Assembly: GCF_014651495.1 (NCBI RefSeq)
Contig: NZ_BMWZ01000008.1
Coordinates: 62,001-126,000 of the forward strand
From: Algibacter mikhailovii
GTDB lineage: Bacteria; Bacteroidota; Bacteroidia; Flavobacteriales; Flavobacteriaceae
DNA: 64,000 bases
Direction of reading: 5' to 3'
In this document: positions 18,701 through 28,280 of the stretch, piece after piece
How positions within the stretch are numbered: position 1 is the stretch's first letter
Layout: each line of letters starts with the position of its first letter
Position numbers and translations under genes: made by a program
The notes under the pieces: model-generated
What the model was told of the DNA's origin: nothing
The model's input: only the letters and a program-made list of their open reading frames with translations
Databases searched by the model: none

Positions 18701-18717
18701 AAAATGGTAATTTGTAG

Positions 18718-20358
18718 TTATCTTGGAAGACCTGTGATTTTAAATAGCACTGAGCCTTCGTAACCACCACCTGTGCCATCTTGAGAATAATCTACTGCCG
18801 TTGGATCACTAAATAAGTGTCCATCAGCTCTTCTTGCAGTCTCAGGGTTGTTCTCAGGTCTCCAGCCATGTACTTGCGCACCTCCAATAAAAGTAGACTC
18901 AGTGGCGCCAATAACGTCAGTAACATCAATTAAACCCGTGATTTCCCACATACTATCAACGTTGCCAATATCCATGTTAGAAGCAGCTACTTGCGCACAC
19001 TCCATTACTTCTGTAAATGATTTGTTTGCTATATCGTATTGCCAAAGTTTAGCATAGCCTTGAATTTGAGGGTTTTGATCAGCATACCCATTTGGGTCCT
19101 CTTGAATGTAGGCATAATTTTCGGTAACTAAGATATTATCTGGAGAGTGCATTCCATCACCAATACCTCCTTCTTTATCTCCATCAATTACACAAGTTAT
19201 TGTTGCTTTTAAATAGTTGGCAGATGCAGTATCTAGCATATCTTCAGGTAATTCTACTTTGTATACTCTACCAAAAGTGGTGCCTCTATTCGCTAAATCG
19301 GGATTGTCAGATCTATATCTTCCAGTGGCATTAAAGAAAACGGTTCTATTATTTTCTTCAGAACCTTTTTGCCAGTCAATGTCTTCAATTCTCTGGAAAC
19401 CTATGGCTAGTGCATCAATAGCTTCTTGATTTAATTCAGCAATAGTACGTTCATTAACTTTTACCCATTCTGCTTCATATGCGACACCCTCTGCCATCCC
19501 CATTTCAAATAATTGACCACCCGCACCTGGAGCCGACTCAATAGGATTCATACCTTTTAAAACATAAAGATCACCACTGTTTAAATCTCCTAAACCTCCG
19601 GCATACATTGCGAAATGAGCTTCTGGGTACGCGTTGTTACTATCATCATCACCCATAAAAACAACAGTTTTTCCTGGGAATGCGTTTTTACCTATTACCA
19701 CTGCATTTTCTGTAGACCATTCCCCTAAAGCAGGAAGTCTATCAACTTCAACTCTGTCGTATGTAGAACGGAAAGGGTTTACTTTATAAACGCCCTTAGC
19801 ATTTCCGCCCCATTCTCCACCAGAAAGGTATAAGGGGCCAAAACCATGTTCTTCTACCGTTATAGAAGAACCAGAACACTGTGCAGTGAAAGCCGTTGCC
19901 GTTGCGTTTACAATATAGCTACCTTCTAATGGTTGTAATTCAGAATTTAAACGAATTCTTGCTATAGAATAATCTCTTTCTAAATTGTTAATAAAAGCAT
20001 ATGTGCCACTACCATCATTGTAAGGGTAGAGTGCCGCACCATCCATATAAGATCCATAAACAAAGGTAGAATCTGTAGGTAAAATATCTGCAGAAGACAT
20101 AATCATAGTTAAGTCTGCAGAACCCGTAAAGGCACCTTTCAGTTCAAACAAAGTGTTAGGAGTTATAGAACTTGTTAGCGGTTTCATTTCCTTAACTGTT
20201 AAGTCTTCACCATCAACTCCGTCTTCACCATCAACACCATCCTTGCCGTTAGTTCCATTAATTCCGTTGATACCGTCTTTTCCGTCTTCACAACTAATAA
20301 AAGTTGTTCCACTTGTTATTACTGAAATTAGTAATAAAGTTTTAAGTAAATTTTTCAT
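18718..20358 (-). CDS. Collagen-repeat lipoprotein with PhoX-like C-terminal region
   Basis: A 546-residue secreted lipoprotein with lipobox ISC at residue 23. Directly after it come about nine Gly-X-Y triplets (GKDGINGINGTNGKDGVDGE, then DGVDGED), a short collagen-like stalk. The remaining 480 residues form repeated beta-strands with segments such as GPLYLSGGEWGGNAKGVYKV, MHSPDNILVTENYAYIQEDP and GSVLFKITGLPR. These recall the PhoX/DUF839 alkaline phosphatase propeller, where a SPD-N/G-I/L motif precedes metal-binding residues. I am not sure of the assignment. A stalk holding an enzyme away from the outer membrane is a reasonable guess. A TAGTTTTG box (20402-20395 on this strand) lies 37 bases before the start. 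Confidence 0.65.
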   Translation of the reverse strand: MKNLLKTLLLISVITSGTTFISCEDGKDGINGINGTNGKDGVDGEDGVDGEDLTVKEMKPLTSSITPNTLFELKGAFTGSADLTMIMSSADILPTDSTFVYGSYMDGAALYPYNDGSGTYAFINNLERDYSIARIRLNSELQPLEGSYIVNATATAFTAQCSGSSITVEEHGFGPLYLSGGEWGGNAKGVYKVNPFRSTYDRVEVDRLPALGEWSTENAVVIGKNAFPGKTVVFMGDDDSNNAYPEAHFAMYAGGLGDLNSGDLYVLKGMNPIESAPGAGGQLFEMGMAEGVAYEAEWVKVNERTIAELNQEAIDALAIGFQRIEDIDWQKGSEENNRTVFFNATGRYRSDNPDLANRGTTFGRVYKVELPEDMLDTASANYLKATITCVIDGDKEGGIGDGMHSPDNILVTENYAYIQEDPNGYADQNPQIQGYAKLWQYDIANKSFTEVMECAQVAASNMDIGNVDSMWEITGLIDVTDVIGATESTFIGGAQVHGWRPENNPETARRADGHLFSDPTAVDYSQDGTGGGYEGSVLFKITGLPR

Positions 20359-20495
20359 AATCTAAATAGAATATTGTTTTGGTTATTATTTGTTCAAAAC
20401 TATAACCAGGAACCTTGAACTTTGTTAAGTCATTAATGTGATTCTATTAATTTAGGGTTAGATAAAAGTTAATAAGGTTACCCTATAATTAAGTG

Positions 20496-20515
20496 GAGTA
20501 CTCGATATAGTACTC
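20496..20515. repeat. Inverted repeat upstream of bshC
   Basis: GAGTACT, six bases (CGATAT), AGTACTC: a perfect seven-base dyad in the 269-base gap between the divergent lipoprotein and bshC genes. It lies 113 bases before bshC and could be an operator. No T run follows, so it is not a terminator. Confidence 0.35.
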
Positions 20516-20627
20516 TATATTATCTCGGTATTATTATTCTGTTATTTGCGTTGTAAAACTCTTAACTTATTTTTTGGATTTCTAAAAATAGAATAGCTGT
20601 ATATTTACATGATTTTAAAAAAGAAAT

Positions 20628-22229
20628 ATGAATATAAGCCACATTCCTTTTGAAAAAACGGGTTATTTTTCACCGCTGATTTGTGATTATTTAAAAAAGA
20701 AACCAGAATTATCCCCGCTTTATAATAATTTCCCAGAATTAGAAAATTTTAAGATCCAAGTTGAAGAAAAGAAAAAAACATTCAATTCATCATCGAGAGG
20801 CGTTTTAGTGTCAGTTTTAGAGGCACAATATGCATCTACAGATACTTCAGATTTAACGCGGTCAAATATTGAAAGCTTGAAGGAGGAAAATACTTTTACT
20901 ATTACCACTGGACATCAACTTAATTTATTTACTGGTCCTTTATACTTTCTTTATAAAATAATTTCAGCCATAAATTTGTCGAAAGAATTAAAAGGCGAAT
21001 ACCCGGAATACAACTTTGTACCAGTCTATTGGATGGCTACAGAAGATCACGATTTTGAAGAAATAAACTATTTTAATTTTAAAGGGAAGAAGGTACAGTG
21101 GAATAGAAATGCTACTGGAGCAGTAGGTGCTTTGTCAACCGAAGGACTAAAGGATGTTTTTGAGGTGTTTGGTGATGAATTAGGTCAGACTAAAAATGCA
21201 GAGATTTTAAAAGAATTATTTAAAAAGGCATATTTAGGGAATGATAATTTGGCGGATGCTACGCGGTTTTTAGCGAATGAGCTGTTTAAAGATTATGGAC
21301 TAGTTATTATAGATGCCAATAATATAGATTTAAAAAGGGAGTTTATTCCCTATATGGAAACTGAATTATTTGATAATGTAGCATACAATCAAGTTTTAAA
21401 TACTAATAGAAGTATTGAAGAGTTAGCAGAACAATATAAAATTCAAGTTAATCCACGAGAAATCAATTTGTTCTATTTGGTAAATGGAATACGTGAACGT
21501 ATTGTTTTTGAAGATGGCGTGTACAAAGCGCTGAATACAGAAGTCCTATGGAATAAGAGCGAGATTAAAACAGAATTGCAAGAACATCCCGAACGGTTTT
21601 CACCAAACGTGATTATGCGCCCGTTATATCAAGAAGTAATTTTGCCTAATTTGTGTTATATTGGAGGTGGCGGTGAATTAGCTTATTGGTTTCAGCTAAA
21701 GTCGTTTTTCAATAAGGTAGAAGTTCCATTTCCTATATTATTGTTGCGTAATTCGGTTCTAATTGAGTCAGAAAGCCAGTATAAAAAGCTAGGAAATCTA
21801 GATGTAAGTATAGAAGATGTTTTCCTAAAAAGACACAACTTTATTAATAAAAAAGTGCGGGAGATATCAAATATTGAAATTGATTTTTCTTCTCAAAAAT
21901 CAGTTTTAAAAGCGCAATTTGAAAAGCTAAATGAATTGGCAGTACAAACTGATAAATCATTTCTAGGAGCTGTAAAGGCGCAGGAGAAAAAACAATTAAA
22001 AGGACTTGATGTTCTTGAAAAACGATTGCTAAAAGCTCAAAAAAGAAAGTTGTCTGATCAAGTGATGCGTATGACTGAGCTTCAAACAGAGTTATTTCCA
22101 GGCCAAAGTCTACAAGAAAGAAATGCCAATTTTTCTGAATTTTATTTGGAATATGGAAATCAACTGATCCCTGATCTCATTGATCATTTAGAACCGTTAA
22201 AAGGAGAGTTTATCATTTTAGTTTTATAA
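20628..22229 (+). CDS. bshC: Bacillithiol biosynthesis cysteine-adding enzyme
   Basis: A 533-residue protein matching BshC, which adds cysteine to glucosaminyl-malate in the last step of bacillithiol synthesis. Family signatures are TGHQLNLFTGPLYFLYKI (about residue 97), VPVYWMATEDHDFEEINYFNFKGK, the central NVIMRPLYQEVILPNLCYIGGGGELAYW and the C-terminal coiled coil (DKSFLGAVKAQEKKQLKGLD onward) used for dimerisation. Cytosolic. The organism therefore probably uses bacillithiol, as many Bacteroidota do. BshA and BshB are not in this window. The next gene starts two bases after its stop, so both are on one message. Confidence 0.93.
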   Translation: MNISHIPFEKTGYFSPLICDYLKKKPELSPLYNNFPELENFKIQVEEKKKTFNSSSRGVLVSVLEAQYASTDTSDLTRSNIESLKEENTFTITTGHQLNLFTGPLYFLYKIISAINLSKELKGEYPEYNFVPVYWMATEDHDFEEINYFNFKGKKVQWNRNATGAVGALSTEGLKDVFEVFGDELGQTKNAEILKELFKKAYLGNDNLADATRFLANELFKDYGLVIIDANNIDLKREFIPYMETELFDNVAYNQVLNTNRSIEELAEQYKIQVNPREINLFYLVNGIRERIVFEDGVYKALNTEVLWNKSEIKTELQEHPERFSPNVIMRPLYQEVILPNLCYIGGGGELAYWFQLKSFFNKVEVPFPILLLRNSVLIESESQYKKLGNLDVSIEDVFLKRHNFINKKVREISNIEIDFSSQKSVLKAQFEKLNELAVQTDKSFLGAVKAQEKKQLKGLDVLEKRLLKAQKRKLSDQVMRMTELQTELFPGQSLQERNANFSEFYLEYGNQLIPDLIDHLEPLKGEFIILVL

Positions 22230-22231
22230 AT

Positions 22232-23602
22232 ATGCATAAAATAGATATGGATTTGGTGGAAATGACATTAGATGTCATGAAATACGCCATTGATAGAATA
22301 TCATCATCAAAAATAAAAATTGGCAAGCCTAAAAAGGCCGAAGAGTTGAAGGCACTGGTGGGAGAAACCATAACAGATAAGGGTGTTGGAGGGGAATATG
22401 CTTTTGATTTATGGAAGAAATATTTGTCAAAAACCAACGTGCCTGTTGATCATCCTAGAAATTTAGCCTTTGTTCCTGCAGCACCAACAAGAGCAGCAGT
22501 TATGTTTGATTTGGTAACATCAGCTTCAAGTATTCATGGCGCGTATTGGATGGAAGGTGCAGGTGGTATATTCTGTGAAAATGAGGCCATGCAGTGGATT
22601 GTTTCTTTAACAGGATTACCAAAAGGTGCTTTTGGAGTATTTACCAGTGGCGGAACGGCTGCAAACCTTTCAGCTATGGTTACGGCTAGGGAGCATTGGA
22701 GAGAAAATGATATTTTCAAGCGTGAAAAGGGATTAATAATAACCTCTATTGGTGCTCATTCTTCAATAAAAGCTATGGCGAAAGTTATTGATGTTGATGT
22801 ATTATTAGTAGATACGGAAGATGTACTGCATGGGGCAGAATTGAAACAAACGATAGAAGGATTAACAGATCATGAGCGCAAGCGTTTATTTGCTGTTGTA
22901 GCAACAGGAGGAACTACCAATGCAGGAATTATTGATGATTTGAACACCATCGGGACTATTTGTACACAGGAAAATTTATGGTTTCATGTTGATGCAGCAT
23001 ATGGGGGAGGAGCCCTTGCTGCCAATTCTGTGAGGCATTTATTTAAAGGTATTGAAAAAGCAGATAGTATAACCATTGATCCACATAAATGGATGTTTTC
23101 ACCATATGATTGTGGTGCTGTTATTTATAGGAATCCTGAATTGGCTAAAAAAGCCCATTCACAAGAAGGATCCTATTTAGATATTTTTAAGGATGAAGGT
23201 GCTCACGGATTCAATCCAACCGATTACCAAATTCAGTTAACCCGAAGAGTTAGAGGATTGCCACTTTGGTTTTCACTAGCAGCAAATGGTACAGATAAAT
23301 ATAAGGAAGCCATCGAGCGTGGTTTAGAATTAGCACAGATAGCAGGACGATTGATAGAAGAAAATCCTATTGTTGAGTTAGTTAGAGAACCTAGTCTCTC
23401 ATGTGTGTTGTATAGAAGAATAGGTTGGGAGCCAGAAGATTATACACATTGGACATATAAGAATCATAAAAAAGGTTTTGCATTAGTGGCTCCAACAAAA
23501 TGGAGGACTGGAAACACATTTGAAACAGTATCACGGTTTTGTTTTATCAACCCAGATACGACCGAAGATGATATTAATGCTATTTTAAAATCTATGGAGT
23601 AA
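22232..23602 (+). CDS. PLP-dependent group II decarboxylase
   Basis: A 456-residue fold type I PLP enzyme of the aromatic amino acid/glutamate/aspartate decarboxylase group. Seen are WMEGAGGIFCENEAMQWIVS, the substrate/PLP segment GVFTSGGTAANLSAMV, the cofactor aspartate in WFHVDAAYGGGA and the Schiff-base lysine K286 in TIDPHKWMFSPYDCG. The C-terminal small domain ends INPDTTEDDINAILKSME. The amino acid substrate cannot be fixed by reading; aspartate, glutamate, tyrosine or a sulphur amino acid are all possible. It follows bshC after two bases, so a link with thiol metabolism deserves testing. It precedes guaA. Confidence 0.85.
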   Translation: MHKIDMDLVEMTLDVMKYAIDRISSSKIKIGKPKKAEELKALVGETITDKGVGGEYAFDLWKKYLSKTNVPVDHPRNLAFVPAAPTRAAVMFDLVTSASSIHGAYWMEGAGGIFCENEAMQWIVSLTGLPKGAFGVFTSGGTAANLSAMVTAREHWRENDIFKREKGLIITSIGAHSSIKAMAKVIDVDVLLVDTEDVLHGAELKQTIEGLTDHERKRLFAVVATGGTTNAGIIDDLNTIGTICTQENLWFHVDAAYGGGALAANSVRHLFKGIEKADSITIDPHKWMFSPYDCGAVIYRNPELAKKAHSQEGSYLDIFKDEGAHGFNPTDYQIQLTRRVRGLPLWFSLAANGTDKYKEAIERGLELAQIAGRLIEENPIVELVREPSLSCVLYRRIGWEPEDYTHWTYKNHKKGFALVAPTKWRTGNTFETVSRFCFINPDTTEDDINAILKSME

Positions 23603-23642
23603 AAAAAATGGATTCCTAATTCGTCAATAAAAAATCAATTGT

Positions 23643-23650
23643 TATTTTTG
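23643..23650 (+). promoter_or_regulatory. -7 promoter box abutting guaA
   Basis: TATTTTTG fits TAnnTTTG and ends three bases before the ATG at 23654. The -33 position shows TTC at 23620-23622 rather than TTG. If used, the guaA message would be leaderless. The box also argues against the upstream TTG at 23639 as the start codon. Confidence 0.35.
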
Positions 23651-23653
23651 CGC

Positions 23654-25189
23654 ATGCAACATGACAAGGTATTAATTTTAGACTTCGGATCGCAATACAC
23701 ACAGCTTATTGCCCGTAGAGTTAGAGAACTCAACATTTACTCCGAAATACATCCATTTAACAAAATTCCAACCCACTTAGAAGATTACAAGGCTGTAATT
23801 CTCTCAGGAAGCCCAAACTCGGTAAGAGGAGAAGATGCTTTACACCCAGATTTAAAAGGTATTAGGGGTGTTAAGCCTGTGCTAGCCGTGTGTTACGGTG
23901 CGCAATATTTGGCTCATTTTTCAGGTGGGGAAGTAGCCCCATCTAACACTAGAGAGTATGGTCGTGCTAATTTATCTTTTATAAAAGGCAATGAGCCGTT
24001 TTTTGCCCATATTCATACAGGAAGCCAAGTTTGGATGAGTCATAGTGATACCATTAAGAAGTTGCCAGAGCATGGTGTCTTAATAGCGAGCACGCATGAC
24101 GTTGAAAACGCGGCCTATAGGATAAATGGTGAAGAAACGTATGCCATTCAATTTCACCCAGAAGTTTATCATTCAACAGATGGGAAACAATTATTAGAAA
24201 ACTTTTTGGTAAGTATTGCAGGTATTCATCAAGATTGGACACCGGATTCTTTTGTAGAAGAAACAGTTGAGGCCATTAAAGAAAAGGTGGGGACTGATAA
24301 AGTGGTTCTAGGTTTATCAGGAGGCGTTGATTCTACGGTAGCAGCAGTTTTATTAAACAAAGCCATAGGTAGAAATTTGTACTGTATTTTTGTTAACAAT
24401 GGTTTACTTCGTAAAAATGAGTTTGAAAGTGTTTTAAACCAATATGAAGGAATGGGATTAAACGTTAAAGGCGTGGATGCTTCAGGTAGGTTTTTAGACG
24501 CTTTAGCTGGAATAGAAGATCCAGAGAAGAAACGAAAAGCCATTGGAAATGCTTTTATAGAAGTTTTTGATGATGAAGCGCATAAATTAGAAGATGTAAA
24601 ATGGCTTGCTCAAGGTACCATATATCCAGATGTAATTGAAAGTGTATCTGCAACTGGAGGACCTTCAGCGACCATAAAAAGTCATCATAATGTTGGAGGC
24701 TTGCCGGATTTCATGAAACTGAAAATTGTAGAGCCATTAAGAGCTATTTTTAAAGATGAGGTAAGACGAGTTGGTGCCACGTTAGGTATTGATCCGGAAT
24801 TATTAGGGCGTCACCCATTTCCAGGGCCAGGATTAGGGATTCGTATTTTGGGTGATATTACAGCGGAAAAGGTTAGAATGCTCCAAGAAGTTGATGCTAT
24901 TTTTATAAACGGACTTAAAGAGTCTGGCTTGTATGATAGAGTTTGGCAGGCAGGCGCCATGCTACTTCCTGTAAACAGTGTTGGCGTTATGGGTGATGAG
25001 CGTACCTATGAGAAATGTGTGGCACTTAGAGCTGTTGAAAGTACCGATGGTATGACCGCAGATTGGGTTAACTTACCATATGAGTTTCTACAAAAAGTAT
25101 CAAATGATATAATAAATAAAGTAAAGGGCGTTAATAGAGTAGTTTATGATATTAGCTCTAAACCACCAGCGACTATTGAATGGGAATAA
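23654..25189 (+). CDS. guaA: GMP synthase (glutamine-hydrolysing)
   Basis: A 511-residue cytosolic enzyme that converts XMP to GMP using glutamine and ATP. The N-terminal class I glutamine amidotransferase has the nucleophile in [12 protein letters not shown] and the His-Glu pair in [11 protein letters not shown]. The ATP pyrophosphatase P-loop is [14 protein letters not shown]. The C-terminal dimerisation and XMP-binding domain ends in the characteristic [16 protein letters not shown]. The frame is open to a TTG at 23639, but the ATG at 23654 gives the usual [14 protein letters not shown] start and the extra five codons overlap a promoter-like box. Confidence 0.96.
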   Translation: MQHDKVLILDFGSQYTQLIARRVRELNIYSEIHPFNKIPTHLEDYKAVILSGSPNSVRGEDALHPDLKGIRGVKPVLAVCYGAQYLAHFSGGEVAPSNTREYGRANLSFIKGNEPFFAHIHTGSQVWMSHSDTIKKLPEHGVLIASTHDVENAAYRINGEETYAIQFHPEVYHSTDGKQLLENFLVSIAGIHQDWTPDSFVEETVEAIKEKVGTDKVVLGLSGGVDSTVAAVLLNKAIGRNLYCIFVNNGLLRKNEFESVLNQYEGMGLNVKGVDASGRFLDALAGIEDPEKKRKAIGNAFIEVFDDEAHKLEDVKWLAQGTIYPDVIESVSATGGPSATIKSHHNVGGLPDFMKLKIVEPLRAIFKDEVRRVGATLGIDPELLGRHPFPGPGLGIRILGDITAEKVRMLQEVDAIFINGLKESGLYDRVWQAGAMLLPVNSVGVMGDERTYEKCVALRAVESTDGMTADWVNLPYEFLQKVSNDIINKVKGVNRVVYDISSKPPATIEWE

Positions 25190-25346
25190 ACCTATAAGAA
25201 GTACCCTCTATATTTTGTATAGAAAGTAGTGTTTTGGCATACTATATGATAATTATTTAGTGATACAGTTGTCCTAAAAAGAAAAAGGACGCGTATATAA
25301 ATTAATTTCATTGTATTATTTTTATATCCAGTAGATAAACCATTAT

Positions 25347-27278
25347 ATGAATCGAATTTTAGTAATATTGGCCGTAATGCTTGTATGCAATTTTAATGCT
25401 TTACAAGCTCAAAATTTTAGTTCTCACCAAGTAAAAAAAGGAGAGACTATTGAAGAGATTTCTAAGCGCTATTACTTGACACCATTAGATATTTATGAGT
25501 ATAATCCAGATGCCAAACAAGGGTTAAAGCCTAATACGGTATTAATTATTCCCATTTCTAAGGCCGTTAAACCAAAAGTTACTGTTACAAAAGATTTAAA
25601 AGGTTTTATACCGCATAGAACTAAAAAGAAACAAACGCTTTATAGTTTGGCAAAGCTTTATGATGTTACCGAAGAGGATATAAAGAAGTACAATACATTT
25701 TTGTATTCTAATCCTCTGAAAAAAGGAGATAAATTACAAATTCCAGTTTTTGAAATTACAGAGGTCGTTGAAGAAGTGAAATCTACCACTGAATATACAG
25801 TGCAACCTAAAGAAGGTAAGTGGCGTATTGCCTATAAATATGGGATAACCATAGAAGAACTTGAAGTGTTAAATCCTGAGATTGCAGATGTTTTGAAAGA
25901 AGGTGAAGTCTTAAATGTGCCTAACCTTAATGCGGAGGAACTTAAGACAGTTGACGATGAATATAGTTATTATACTGTGTTGCCCAAGGAAGGGTTTTAT
26001 AGGTTAAAGTTGAAGTTGGGTTTAGAACAAGCGGAGATTGAGGCTTTAAATCCAGGTTTGGAGGAAACTGGATTGAAATCAGGAATGATTTTAAAAGTAC
26101 CATTCAACGAAAGTTTACCAGGATCCTCTAGCGAGGCGTTGGTAAAAGTGAATTTGGTGGATAGCATATCTGATATGAATACAAAGCACATTGCAATCAT
26201 GTTGCCTTTTAGGTTGAATCGTGTAGACTTTGATTCTATTGTAGATATAAAAAGAAGCATTAAGGGTGATCCTTACTTAAGCGCATCTTTAGATTTTTAT
26301 ACCGGAGTTCTAGTGGCAATTGACTCCTTAAAAAAGATGGGTGTTTCATTAAAGGTTGATGTTTACGATACCAAGCGTGAAGTAGGAGAAGTTTCTAAAA
26401 TATTAAGAGCGCATAGCTTCCAAGATGTTGACGCTGTCATAGGTCCGCTAACAACTAAATGTTTTGAAAAAGTAGCTTCGGAATTAAGATCCTACAATAC
26501 ACCGGTTATATCTCCAATAGGAACCAAATTAAATCTTTATGGTAATGTTTTTCAGTCTAGGCCCTCAGACGACATGTTAAAAAAGAAAATGCTGTTATTT
26601 ATAAAGAAGGATTCCGTTAGTAATATTCTCATTGTTTCAGATACTAAGAATGAAGCGGTCTCAAATGAAATTAAAAAAGAATTTAACAGAGTGGGGCAAG
26701 TGCAATCTAGAAAAAACAAAGACGGTGAAGATGAGTTTTTTGTAACAAAAGATGATATTGAAGGTGTTCTAAAATCAGGTAAAAATATTGTTTTTCTTGA
26801 AACCAATAATGAAGGGTTTGCTTCTAATGTCACTAGTATTTTGGCTTCTTTAATACGTCAGGAGGATAAAGAATTAGAACAAGAAGCCATTGATATTGTT
26901 TTAGTAACCACACGCATAAATGGGGCATTTCAAGGCGATCAAATCAATAACACCCACCTGGCAAAATTGAACTTTCACTTTGCTTCAACATCTAAAGAAT
27001 ATGGTGAACAGGATCATAATACTTTTGTTAAGAATTTCACCAGTATTTATAATATAACACCGAATAAAAGAGCTGTAAAAGGTTTTGACTTAACAATGGA
27101 TTCGGTATTACGCTTAGTATCTTCCCAAGGCATTTATTCGTCTGTTAATAACGCACCACTTACTGAATATGTTGAGAATAAATTTGCTTATAAGAAAAAG
27201 CAAACTGGGGGCTATTATAATAATTCAGTTTACTTATTAAAATATGAAGGCTTAAATGTCGTGGAAGTAGAGGAATAA
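25347..27278 (+). CDS. LysM-repeat protein fused to a periplasmic-binding fold
   Basis: A 643-residue exported protein. The signal peptide is residues 1-22 (ending NALQAQ). Four LysM-like repeats follow at about 23-70, 88-135, 150-193 and 207-253. The first two show the classic G-E/Q-T, I/L-xx-I/L-A/S-x-Y/R pattern (KKGETIEEISKRYYLTPLDI), while the last two are more divergent. From about residue 275 to the end is a type I periplasmic-binding (ABC/leucine-binding-like) fold: KHIAIMLPFRLNRVDFDS, then SASLDFYTGVLVAIDSLKKM, AVIGPLTTKCFEKVASEL and TPVISPIGTKL. No ABC transporter genes adjoin it. It may sense or organise peptidoglycan through LysM and bind a ligand with the second part; LpoA-like activation of cell-wall synthesis is one hypothesis. 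Confidence 0.8.
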   Translation: MNRILVILAVMLVCNFNALQAQNFSSHQVKKGETIEEISKRYYLTPLDIYEYNPDAKQGLKPNTVLIIPISKAVKPKVTVTKDLKGFIPHRTKKKQTLYSLAKLYDVTEEDIKKYNTFLYSNPLKKGDKLQIPVFEITEVVEEVKSTTEYTVQPKEGKWRIAYKYGITIEELEVLNPEIADVLKEGEVLNVPNLNAEELKTVDDEYSYYTVLPKEGFYRLKLKLGLEQAEIEALNPGLEETGLKSGMILKVPFNESLPGSSSEALVKVNLVDSISDMNTKHIAIMLPFRLNRVDFDSIVDIKRSIKGDPYLSASLDFYTGVLVAIDSLKKMGVSLKVDVYDTKREVGEVSKILRAHSFQDVDAVIGPLTTKCFEKVASELRSYNTPVISPIGTKLNLYGNVFQSRPSDDMLKKKMLLFIKKDSVSNILIVSDTKNEAVSNEIKKEFNRVGQVQSRKNKDGEDEFFVTKDDIEGVLKSGKNIVFLETNNEGFASNVTSILASLIRQEDKELEQEAIDIVLVTTRINGAFQGDQINNTHLAKLNFHFASTSKEYGEQDHNTFVKNFTSIYNITPNKRAVKGFDLTMDSVLRLVSSQGIYSSVNNAPLTEYVENKFAYKKKQTGGYYNNSVYLLKYEGLNVVEVEE

Positions 27279-27505
27279 GTCGGAGAATGCATCGCTTTTC
27301 AAGGATACATTTTCTGTGATTTATACCTCTTGTTCTTCTGGGTATAGCTTTGATAGATTGATTCTAATGTAAACCGCTTATTCAACTTGTTCTTGGAGGA
27401 GAGCATTTTCATTTTTACATTTAAAAAGAGATATTAAAAGGTTAGAGAGCTTATTAAAACATGTAGAATAATGAATCTGGATTTTTAGTAGATTATCCCT
27501 AAACT

Positions 27506-27736
27506 ATGATGCAACCTGACAAACAGTTTTTAATTGATTTGGCCCATACTAAAATGCCCTTTGGTAAATATAAGGATCGATATCTAATAGATCTGCCAGA
27601 ATATTATGTGGTTTGGTATCACAGTAAAGGGTTTCCGAAAGGAAAACTTGGAAAAATGTTAGAACAGGTTTATGAGTTAAAGCTTAATGGCTTGGAGGAC
27701 TTAATTAGAAACATAAAAAGACAATACCCAAAATAA
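27506..27736 (+). CDS. DUF3820 family protein
   Basis: A 76-residue cytosolic protein carrying the full DUF3820 pattern: MPFGKYKDRYLIDLPEYYVVWY followed by GFPKGKLGKMLEQVYELKLNGL. The G-K-Y/H-K-G/D motif is shared with the C-terminal domains of some exonuclease-like proteins, so nucleic-acid contact is possible. No experimental function is known to me. It is a single gene with no close operon partner. Confidence 0.88.
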   Translation: MMQPDKQFLIDLAHTKMPFGKYKDRYLIDLPEYYVVWYHSKGFPKGKLGKMLEQVYELKLNGLEDLIRNIKRQYPK

Positions 27737-27884
27737 CACATTAGAAAATCCCTATCGGTAGGCTTTAAAATCCAAATGCTTTTATAAACTTCTTGGTGAT
27801 GAATTCATGCGCGCTTTTTGATGAAATCAATTTTTGTTTAAGGGAAGTCAAAGTTCTAAAAAGAACATTTCGTGTTTCTCGGTA

Positions 27885-28121
27885 TTAAGTGGTATAAACT
27901 TGTCCTCTATGGGGTTTTAAGGCATCTCTTATGGGTTTCATGTCCTGCTCATCAACCACTAAAAACGCAATGGCATGCATATCGCTTATTTTTTGAATCC
28001 CAGTTATGGTAATGTCTAATTTTTCAAGTTGAATATACTCTTTCAAATGTATCTCATGATGTTCAGCAGTTTTACTGGAGTTTGGTCCATGAAAATCCCA
28101 AATAAGTTTTAATTTTCGCAT
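27885..28121 (-). CDS. Conserved hypothetical protein, flavobacterial
   Basis: A 78-residue soluble protein, MRKLKLIWDFHGPNSSKTAEHH at the start and MKPIRDALKPHRGQVYTT at the end, with a small alpha/beta character (LDITITGIQKISDMHAIAFLVV). The WDF-GP-x-A-x-HH and DALKPHRG segments look conserved-motif-like, and I recall similar short proteins in other Flavobacteriaceae. Possibly a metal-binding or ferredoxin-like fold protein. Function unknown. It is divergent from the foldase operon that starts at 28281. Confidence 0.7.
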   Translation of the reverse strand: MRKLKLIWDFHGPNSSKTAEHHEIHLKEYIQLEKLDITITGIQKISDMHAIAFLVVDEQDMKPIRDALKPHRGQVYTT

Positions 28122-28225
28122 GTTTGATGGGCTAATATTTTAGAAGATTTTAAGTTCGTTGAGTTAAAATTAATTATTATTAAAATAGCGTAATATTTAG
28201 TTTCTTTAATCGTTTGTAAAACAAC

Positions 28226-28255
28226 TTGCAATATAGGTTTATATTTCTATTTTTG
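28226..28255 (+). promoter_or_regulatory. Promoter of the foldase operon
   Basis: TTG at 28226-28228, a 19-base spacer and TATTTTTG at 28248-28255: a full match to the Bacteroidota consensus. Transcription should begin near 28260, giving a leader of about 20 bases before the ATG at 28281. Confidence 0.65.
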
Positions 28256-28280
28256 TACCTATTCAAAATTTTTAGAATTC

